This document shows, piece by piece, positions 33,996 to 42,800 of a stretch of DNA of 64,000 bases; position 1 is the first letter of the stretch; every line of letters begins with the position of its first letter. Below the pieces are notes generated by a model that did no database searches, had not been told where the DNA came from, and saw only the letters and a program-made list of their open reading frames with translations. The position numbers were made by a program, and so were the translations under genes. Source of the stretch: Tritrichomonas musculus (Eukaryota > Parabasalia > Tritrichomonadida > Tritrichomonadidae); contig JAPFFF010000002.1 of the NCBI GenBank assembly GCA_039105265.1, positions 5,456,001 through 5,520,000 of the forward strand, written 5' to 3'.

Positions 33996-34138
33996 GAAAA
34001 AAAGTGATGTGATGACCTCTCAGGAAAAAATTAGATTTTGGTAAACGGTCTCCACCCCTAAACACCTAGAGGCACCCCATAAGGGACCCAAATAAAAATA
34101 TGATTTTTCGTGCTCACCTCATCACCTCATTTTTTTAC
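33996..34138. promoter_or_regulatory. Second-type promoter between divergent genes
   Basis: The minus strand carries GAGACCGTTTACCAAAATC, TAATTTTTTCCTGAGAGG, TCATCACATCACTTTTTTTC and the ATG at 33995, matching 31105-31155. The right half (about 34047-34110) is GC-richer than its surroundings. It leads to CTCATCACCTCATTTTTTTAC before the ATG at 34139. Confidence 0.7.
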
Positions 34139-34741
34139 ATGTCGTCCGAGCACCACGTAACCATAGATGAACCAGCTGATACTGAAGATAATGTCGAAAC
34201 TCATGATGATATTATTGAACGATTACGAAATGTGCCAAAACGGTCCGAAACTTCTCTTGGTAAAGAGGAAAACGCCCGAATTTGGGATAACACTGAAACC
34301 GAGTATACTGAAGTTGAACCAGTTCCGCCTCCTCGATTTCCTAAAATTCCAAACAAAATCCCAGAAAAAGTCGGACTTGATAGTTACTATTTCAACGGAG
34401 TTGAACAAAAACGAATAATTCGAGGTTTGGCGATGTTTTACCTATACAAAACATTCAAAGGAAAAGGCAAATCTGACCATAATCACCTCAGTTTTGACAC
34501 CTTACGAAGGTCAAATATGTTTCAAATTCAGTCGGAAGTTGATGATCGAGCCGAATTTGAGGTCATCAAAGAATACATGGAAATTCAATGCCAAAATGAT
34601 CGTCTTAAAAATGGCTGTTTCCCAGAAGAGGAAGAAGAGGAAGAAGAGGAAGAAGAAGAAGAAGAATTAATTGAAAAAGAAGAGGAAAAAGAAGACGAAG
34701 CACCAGATGACTTCAAAAAAGATCCTAATTGGAAACCATAA
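34139..34741 (+). CDS. Acidic protein with poly-Glu tail
   Basis: The frame is open from 34100, but the ATG at 34139 (MSSEHHVTIDEP) directly follows an Initiator-like TCATTTTTTTAC and gives 200 residues. A Pro-rich segment (about 65-85) precedes a helical region, then a run of about 15 Glu residues. The tail could bind basic proteins or histones. It is the last gene of the element in this window. The function is unknown. Confidence 0.6.
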   Translation: MSSEHHVTIDEPADTEDNVETHDDIIERLRNVPKRSETSLGKEENARIWDNTETEYTEVEPVPPPRFPKIPNKIPEKVGLDSYYFNGVEQKRIIRGLAMFYLYKTFKGKGKSDHNHLSFDTLRRSNMFQIQSEVDDRAEFEVIKEYMEIQCQNDRLKNGCFPEEEEEEEEEEEEEELIEKEEEKEDEAPDDFKKDPNWKP

Positions 34742-35056
34742 AAAGGACGTTTAGTGAGAGGACGTTTAATAAATACTCTCATACTAGGTTTTAAGTAAAC
34801 CACACAATTAACAACTTTTTCTATATCTTTTTTGATGTTAACGATACGGGACCTCCTTCCTAGCAGAGCGTTGAGAGGAATCCTGAGAGCAGCCCAGTGG
34901 AAGATCATTAATGGGAGTGGGGGATCATACCTGGCATAGTGGGGCTGGGGTCACGGATGGGAAATATTTGACGCGGTTTTTGAACGAAGTGCAAAAATCG
35001 TGGCAAATATATAACTACTATATAATATTTATATATTTTTTTTAAAATAATAGAAA
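34742..35056. other. Probable right terminus of the Maverick, then host tRNA 5' flank
   Basis: No gene is visible. A GC-richer tract (about 34845-34975) interrupts the A/T-rich background, and there is a near-direct repeat GGACGTTTA(G/A)T at 34745-34770. The terminal inverted repeat and 6-bp target duplication expected of a Maverick should lie here. They cannot be defined without the other end. From about 35000 to 35056 the sequence is TATA-like A/T-rich DNA that leads into the tRNA gene. Confidence 0.4.
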
Positions 35057-35129
35057 TGCGATGTGGAACAAAAGGTAGTTCATGAGATTCATGCTCTCAG
35101 AGTTGATGGTTCGAATCCGTCCATCGCAC
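35057..35129 (+). tRNA. tRNA-Met (CAT), probably elongator
   Basis: A complete cloverleaf can be drawn. The acceptor stem TGCGATG pairs with CATCGCA (35057-35063 with 35122-35128). The D stem is GAAC/GTTC, the anticodon stem TGAGA/TCTCA and the loop TTCATGC with anticodon CAT at 35090-35092. A 5-base variable loop is followed by a T stem GATGG/CCGTC with loop TTCGAAT. The discriminator base is C at 35129, and a T-rich Pol III terminator follows at once. T at the start of the T loop and lack of a G-C-rich anticodon stem argue against initiator tRNA. CCA is not encoded, as in other eukaryotes. Confidence 0.92.
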
Positions 35130-35397
35130 TTTTTTCATATTTTTTTTTTTTTTTTTTTTTATTTAAATTTCTTGACTTTTCTTGATTTTTTATAATTATT
35201 ATTATTATTTATTTGTTTTGTTTCTTTTATTCTTAATGAATATAACATATCAAATATCATATGCTCCATAAATATTAATTTGTACCTTATACAAGAAAGC
35301 GAATACTTCAATAGTTTATTTATCTGAAGACCAGTTGTTGAATTATTAAAACGCTATCTATGGTATAAATTAAAAGATTTTTAAAATTTTTATATAA
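35130..35397. other. Intergenic region with poly-T tract
   Basis: CTTTTTT directly after the tRNA and a poly-T run of about 20 at 35141-35160 provide Pol III termination. The rest, up to the end of the hydrolase gene at 35398, is A/T-rich without visible genes. Confidence 0.6.
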
Positions 35398-36168
35398 TTA
35401 AACGCAATGAATTAAGAAATCTGTAACAAGCGGCTCAAAAAGTGACATATTTGTAGCATCACTAAAAAATGGATGCTTTAAAAAATCATTGTTTTCTTTT
35501 TCATGACCAATTGTCGTTTTTTTCCCATGACCTGGGTAAATAATTGTGCTTTCATCAAGAGTCATCAGCTTCATTCGAATATTTTTCGTTAGCAATTCAT
35601 CATTAGATTGAGGTGAGTCAACAGATCCAAGCGATTCAAATAGTAACGTATCGCCAACAAAGGCACATTTTTGTTTTTTGCTGTATAAACCAATCGATCC
35701 TGGCGTATGGCCAGATAACCCAATAACTTTAAAAATATCATCATTTATTTGTAAAGTATCTTGATCTTTAACAAATTTCATTCTATTGAGATAACTTTTA
35801 TATTTATATGCAGATTTTTGCTTTTGCTTTGATATAGAATCGCGGAATATAGGATAATCTCGTTGAGATGCAAAAACTTTAGCATGTTTATAGTGGTCAC
35901 ATAGTTGGGGAACTGAAAATACATGATTATAATGACCATGGGTCAAAAAAATATCTGGTTTTGAGTTTGGACATTTGTTAGAAATCAATTTTATTATTGA
36001 ATCAAAATCATCAGCTGGATCAATTAAAAGGCATCTCGTGCCACAATTTAGGAGATACATATTGGTATTTGAAGATGATATAATTTTTTTAGTTATTATA
36101 AAGGATCTTCGAAAATTTGATATCATAAAAAATAATTTTGTAAATTTTTGAAAATTGAAAGATCTCAT
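35398..36168 (-). CDS. Metallo-beta-lactamase-fold hydrolase (glyoxalase II-like)
   Basis: The 256 residues contain the family landmarks: a LLIDPADD strand near 50, the metal motif THGHYNH near 75, GLSGHTPGSIGLY near 155, FVGDTLLF near 170 and YPGHGKKTTIGHEKENNDF near 215. Standard members have Asp where this one has Asn in THxHxDH, so the second zinc site may be altered. The first 27 residues (MRSFNFQKFTKLFFMISNFRRSF) are basic and aromatic and might act as a hydrogenosomal targeting sequence. A start at the internal Met 15 is also possible. The likely role is hydrolysis of a thioester or similar small substrate. Confidence 0.8.
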   Translation of the reverse strand: MRSFNFQKFTKLFFMISNFRRSFIITKKIISSSNTNMYLLNCGTRCLLIDPADDFDSIIKLISNKCPNSKPDIFLTHGHYNHVFSVPQLCDHYKHAKVFASQRDYPIFRDSISKQKQKSAYKYKSYLNRMKFVKDQDTLQINDDIFKVIGLSGHTPGSIGLYSKKQKCAFVGDTLLFESLGSVDSPQSNDELLTKNIRMKLMTLDESTIIYPGHGKKTTIGHEKENNDFLKHPFFSDATNMSLFEPLVTDFLIHCV

Positions 36169-36871
36169 AGAAAATTACTTTCAATGATAATTTTTTAAAA
36201 AGGCTTTGATATTCAAAGATGTATATAGACAAGATATATAACAGAGATATTATCAGTCCACTTAATTTTGAAACACAAAACAGTGTTGACACTCATTTTT
36301 CATATAATCAATTATATAATACATTTAATATTATATTTAAAGTATGGTTAAAAATTAAGAAGGTAAAAATATTATTATTTTAATAATCTAAGTCAGCTAA
36401 AAAGATTGAGATAATTACTACTAATTTTCAGAAAAAAATTTTTTTTGGAGACGCCTCAATATATCATCATTCTTCGTTTGTATAATTAGAATTGGTCAAT
36501 GTGTTTACCCTTTCAAAAACATGCAATCAGATCTGGATGCCTGATACTGATTCTGAGACAAAAATGCGGATTATGGAAATATATCTGATAATAAAAATAA
36601 ATAGTATGACGAGAAACGCAAATTCTAAAAAAATATATAAAATATCATCTTATTTTGAAAATTGTAGGTAGTCTAAGGGACATACTAATTAAATTGTAGT
36701 ACATATATGCAAATGAAGGATTCGATTCTTCTATCTTGTTTATTTTGAATTGACTGTGAAAAAAAAATAATTCTCAAAAAAATTTAGCGGCTTCATAAAC
36801 AATTCAAATCATGCAGCTGTAAATACAAATATTTATTATTATTATTTTAGTCTCTTGAAAATTCATTTATT
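36169..36871. other. A/T-rich intergenic region
   Basis: About 700 bases without a supported gene. A weak 67-codon frame overlapping the hydrolase start has no family features. No tRNA, tandem array or strong palindrome was seen. Confidence 0.55.
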
Positions 36872-39800
36872 TTATAAGATTGGTCTCCAACCTTTATACA
36901 TCAATGCCAAATTTTCATCACTTGAAGCATCATTAATCAATTTAGAAACCTGGCCTTGAACAGACAAATATTCTCCTGTCTCTCTTCCTTCCAACTTTCT
37001 TCTGCATGTAACAATTACGCTCTCTGCTATTTTATTTCTATTTTCTTCAGTTGGCACTCCAGAACGATTATCGTTGAATCTTTCTCTTTCATCCTTTGGA
37101 ACGAGAATCCAACTGTAGAGAGGGTCGCTAGTAAAAACCTCCAAAACAGTCAAGAAATATTCAGAATTCTTTCTCAGCACAGACATTGATTCCTCACAAG
37201 TTTTTCTAAATATTCCATCCTTTCCCAACCATCCCATTCCGTCAATTATTTCTGCAGTCAATCGAAATGGCACATTTTCCATCACTAGCAATGACTTTCC
37301 TTGATCAAAAGCAATACCAAGATCGATATGAATAACTTCTCCAGTTTTTTTATCGATCATTATATTGTTCAAGTGACGATCTCCAATTCCCAAAATATGG
37401 CCAACGATAGAATTCGTTGCTGTGTGTTGGCAATATCTCAAGCGAGAAACAAACCAATCACCTGGATTTGGAAACTGTTCAATGAAAAAGAAATGAAAAA
37501 CAGGTTTTAATGACTTCCGAATCTGAGTGAAACAATTAATTAAAGTCTTTTTATTTTCATCAGTTCTCTTTTCATAATATACATCAGAACAGTGATTGAA
37601 ACATTTAGATGCATTTAAAATTGGTGAATTTTCTTTGTCTTTGTTTACATCTAAGTAATAACGGAAATGCGCACCTATAGGTTTTTTATCGTCAACTTTA
37701 AACAAGTAATCTCCAATTGAAATGGAACCGTCAACAAATTCAATCACACCAATTGTTTTAGAAAGAGGAATTACTTTATAATGTCTCATTGACAAATCAG
37801 GATTCTTTTTAGAGAAAAGTTTTGATGATAAATTAAAAAGTTGTTGCATAACAGCATCTTGTCTTAAATCATCTTTTTTCCCTTTAAGAATTTGATGATA
37901 CGTTTTCCCATCATTTCCTTTTATTTTTATTAAAATAGGAGTTGTTTGACTTTGAAAGACTGTGATTTCATCTTCAAATTTGTTGATACCAACATTTTTA
38001 GAGCTGGTAATGATTGTTATGTAATGCTTCTTATCAGTTGTGCATTTGAAAATATTTTCATCAAGTTGTGATAATGATTTAGAATCAGTAGTAACTTTAC
38101 TTGCTATTAATATATATTGTCTCATTAAGAACTTCATTTCTGCCCAATGTCTTTGAAGTTCTTGTGATTCTCTAGTTATAAAGTCAATTAAATTAATTAT
38201 TTCTTGACTTTTATTGTTGCCCTGATTCGTATTGATTAATGCAAAAAGAATCGGGAAACATTCGTTTGGATTCCTTTTGCAAATTGATGAAAGCATTTCT
38301 CTTAAAAATTCTTGAAAATCAATATTATAATTATTTGTTTGTGTTGGATCAATTGCATCAACTACATCAATACGTGCTGCAAGTTGATAAAAAAGATGAA
38401 GAAATTTATTTTCTTGAATTTTTGGAAAGATTTCTTTTAACGTTTCAATTAAATCAGGAACTTCTTGAACATATTCTTTATATTTCGTATAACTATAATT
38501 AAACCAAAGTCCAACAATAGCATAAGTACATTCAAGGTCATATTTGTTTGAATGCAATAATGTATTCATATAATTTTTTATTGCTAAAACAATTGTTGTT
38601 GAAAACATTTCTTGATATCGTTCAATAGTTTCTTGATATCTTTTCCATTCATCAACATTATCTTTGTTTTTCTTTGGAATGCATCCTCTTTCATATTTAA
38701 TGACATCAATAAATGTGTCATAATTAGTTGAACTATAAAAATCACAAATTTCACGATGTCTCCTTTGATAAACTTTGGCTAATGCGAATTCAGCTTCGGC
38801 CATTAAATCAATCAATTTTAACGAGTTAGATTTTTTAATGACTGCATGTAACTGCTCAGATATTTGTGCATATGGAAGACTATCTGTTTGAGCACACCAT
38901 AAAGCATGAATAAATTCAACATTTAAATTGAAAGCATTCCTTCTTTCTTTGGAATCAAGATCACTTTCTTTCAGAATGATTTGTTTGTAATTTCTATCAA
39001 GAAGTGAAACTGCGTGATAATTATTGCTTTCATAAAAAACTCGAATTTGCTCAAAATTGGCAAATTGAGGTGTTTTCTTTTGACTTTCACGTAGCAATTT
39101 AATGAAATATTGCGCTGATTCAATTTCATCGTTCTCTAAAGCATTGGTGATTACATCAGAAAAGAACTTCGGTGGAATTGCTCTAAATAATTCAGAAGGA
39201 TTCTTTAACTCATTCAAAATACAAAAGAAAATGCCATTGAGAGCGTTTGCTGATTCAGTTATCTTGTAATGTTGTCGTGAGAGATGTTTCATTCTATCCA
39301 AACTATGACAATAAAAATCAATTGTTGAATCACCAAAAAATTCAAATAATTTTGAATGGTTTGGAAAAGTGACAGCTTGAAACCAATTTAATGAAGAAGC
39401 ATCTAGAAGATATGAAAGTTGAGTAAAAACAGAAGAAATAAGATCAAATCGAAAGTTTTCTGCAAAATTTTTTAAGGCTTCAGTTGTTGCTTCTTCATTA
39501 TTTGATGCAAATGACTGCATAACAGAAAACAAACTAACAGAATGATCTTTATAATCCATCTTTCTCATGATTTCAGATGAAACATCCCAATTTCGAAGAC
39601 GCCAAAGTGATTCCACATTTTTCTCCAAAGTATTCATGTTATCTAACAAGTTATAAAGATGAAGAGAACACAATGTTTTACTCATTTTTTCAACATTGTT
39701 TCCATTATCATACAAAACAAGAGCTTTATCAAATCTTCCTTCTTGTAAATGAAGACTAGCAACAGACAATGGATCTGAAAGATTAATATTAAGACCATAT

Positions 39801-42800
39801 TTCAAATCATTCAGACCAATATGTGTAAAAATACGATTTAATGGTTCTTCATTCATATCTATTGCTTCATGTGCAAATTCAGCATATTGATAGGCTGAAA
39901 AAGGATCTCCTATCTTAAGGCAAGTTTCCATTAATAGAACAAAATCAATTTCTTTCCCAAACCAATTTAGATGCCATTTTGGAATTTTAATATTTCGATA
40001 ATAATATGAATAAACTCTTAAATAATTAAAAGATTTGATAAATAATTTACATTCATCAAAATATTTTCTTGGATTTGAAGCATAGAATTTAAAATCATTG
40101 ATAATTTGGTCGTATAAATTACTAGCAAAACATTCAACAAAAAAAATAGGGAATAACATTTTACAAAATTCAGGCGATTCTGCAGCTAAACTTTGAAAAG
40201 CCCAGCACGTTTTTTTTTCAGACATTTGATTTATGTACTTGTTTATAAATTTGCAAATCCATGGAGAATCATCAGCTGGTTTTTTAATCTTTTTTCTTAT
40301 GTGTGCAAAATTGCTATATTGACCAATTTGATTCATTAAATCTTTGTCTTTTTGAACAATTGCTGGTAGTACTTTTTTTGAATTAATTATGTGTAAAGAA
40401 GTTAAAGCAGATCGACTAATTGATGGATTTTTATCTCTGACTAATTCAAGAAGTTTTCTGAATAAAAAAATAGGAATATTTATTCGACTTTCAGTTATTA
40501 AAGGGGAAGGATAATGTTGAATAAATGTCAAAAACATTTCTGAATAAAGATTAAGTGCTAATGTTTGTGGATTAGAAATTGCATATTTATAAATTTCATT
40601 TAAAGCAACTCTCTTCATTTCATTCGGTAAATTGTCAAGCAATTTAATATCTTTAGAATTGTTGACAAAATTCATTAATAAAAAGTCAATTGATTCTTGA
40701 TTCACTCTTTTTGTTCTCGCAATTCTTTCAAATTCTTTTTTAAAAGTTCTTGATTCAAGCTGTTTTTCTTTTAAAAAGTCAAAAATTAATATCGCATCAA
40801 TTAATGATGGAAACCTTTCAAAGAAATGAGCTAAGCATGAATGATTACCAAGAACAGAACAAATATCTTCAATGTTTTTCACAAATCCAATAGTATCATT
40901 TTGAAATTTCTCAGGAATATTTAACGAAATGAGATTTAACAAATCAGATATTTGTTCATTATAAATAAAATCAAGTAAATTGACAGTTAAACCTAAAATA
41001 TCTGAATACAAAGTCTTTTTTGTATTCAAGATGTTTTGATGATATTTAAATACCAAAGAAACATATAATATAAATTGATGAAGATGATACAATCGAACAT
41101 TTTCATGTTTTGCCTTATAAATATTCGAATAAATTATGAAAACAAACTGTCGAATATCGATGAATTCATCAGTATATTTTTTATCTTTCAAAACTTTTTC
41201 ATATGAACTTGAAATTGCTTCATCAGTTGCCTTTGATACAAAGGAAAGAAGTGGCATTGGTGATTTAAATGTATTTTCTTTAAAATAATTTTTATTTGAT
41301 GATGATGATGATGCAATTTCATTCAGAAAATAAGAACAAATATAAGAAGAGTATTCGTTGAATATTTCATCTTTTTGTTTGTTCAATTTTTCAGTGAAAA
41401 AGTTAATCAACTGATCTTTCTCATTTGAATAAGCATAAGGAATGACATATGGCGCTGCAATTTCACAAAATAATCGTTTTGATTCTTTTTCACTAATGCT
41501 TTCTTTATCAAAGAAAAACAACTTAAATGGATATTTAATAAAATGATCTTCTAATTCATCAATATGAAAAGCAATTATTGGAATGAATTGTCTCAATAGC
41601 ATAGAAAAATGTGCTTGTGAAGAAAGTCCGGAGAAAAGCAAATTAATACATTGATTAGGGAAAATAGAATAATCATGATCTGATAAAATATTCAATACAA
41701 TGAAAAGTGCTTTTTCTGATAAATCAGGAATTTCAGCAACAATTGAAATCAATGTTTTTAAAGCTGTAAAAACAGTTTGCTTATCTTCCTTCCACTCAGT
41801 AGTACAAAGCATCTCTTTAATATTTGGATAAATGAATATCTCAAAGAAATTATTTTTGTCAATTTGTTGGGTTGACATTTCATCAAAATCTACAATTATA
41901 TCTTCTAATTTTAGAATGGAAATAATCGTATCAATTGATTTAAGCCTGATTGCTGGATATTCATCTTGGATAAAGAATGGAGAATTAACACCAGATTCCC
42001 ACAAGTAATCAAAGATTGAATTTCCACTTCGATAGCTTTTATTCATAATGTTTAATAAACTCAATTTCATTGATGGTGTCAGTGAATAATTAGAAATGCT
42101 TTGGAACAATTCTTTCATTGAGTCACTGTTATCAATAACAAGTAAATTTAACAGAAAATCAAGTATTAAATCTCGTTCTTTTACTGGAACAAGTAAGGTT
42201 TGAAAAACTCGATTAAAAACACATCCAAGCGAGCTTGTGATTTCAGCTTTTTGCTCATTCGAAAGTGGCAATTTAAGAAGATTGGAACATAAGTGCAAAT
42301 GGAGATAAGGATCATAAATTGTCGTTGAAAAAATTTCTTGGAAACAATTGAAAAAATAATCAGTTTTTGCTAAAGCAAGTTTGCTGCAATTGACTACAAA
42401 TTCTGAAAGTAAAAGAAGAGTATTAGTAACTTTTTTATACTCTTCTTCTTCTTTGTTTTCTTCAGTTGAAACGTTATATAATAGATTCCATGAAGTAGAT
42501 CTATCTTTTAAAAAATCTTGAGCTTTTTCATTGAATTTTCCAATGAAATCTTTTGTCATTTCAGGAAATGATTCAATTCCTTCAAAGAAAGGTTGGAAAA
42601 CTTCGGTTTGAACCTCATTTGTTACAACCAAAAGGATCTCAATGAATGATGAGAAGTTATCAAAATTACAATTTTCAATGAATTGTTTCTGATAAATTTC
42701 AAAGAATTGATTCAAATTGAAATAAGTGGGCATCTTTAAAGACATAAAAAGTCTCAACATGCAACTGTTGGCCGCATTTTTTATAGTTTTGTTGTTGATA

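Noticed and set aside
1-34741. Adenain-like cysteine protease of the Maverick
   Set aside because: I searched the element proteins for a His...Asp/Glu...Gln...Cys layout and found none convincing. It may lie left of the window.
34585-34908. 107-codon leftward frame with poly-Ser
   Set aside because: The poly-Ser run is the antisense of the poly-Glu tail of the 34139 gene.
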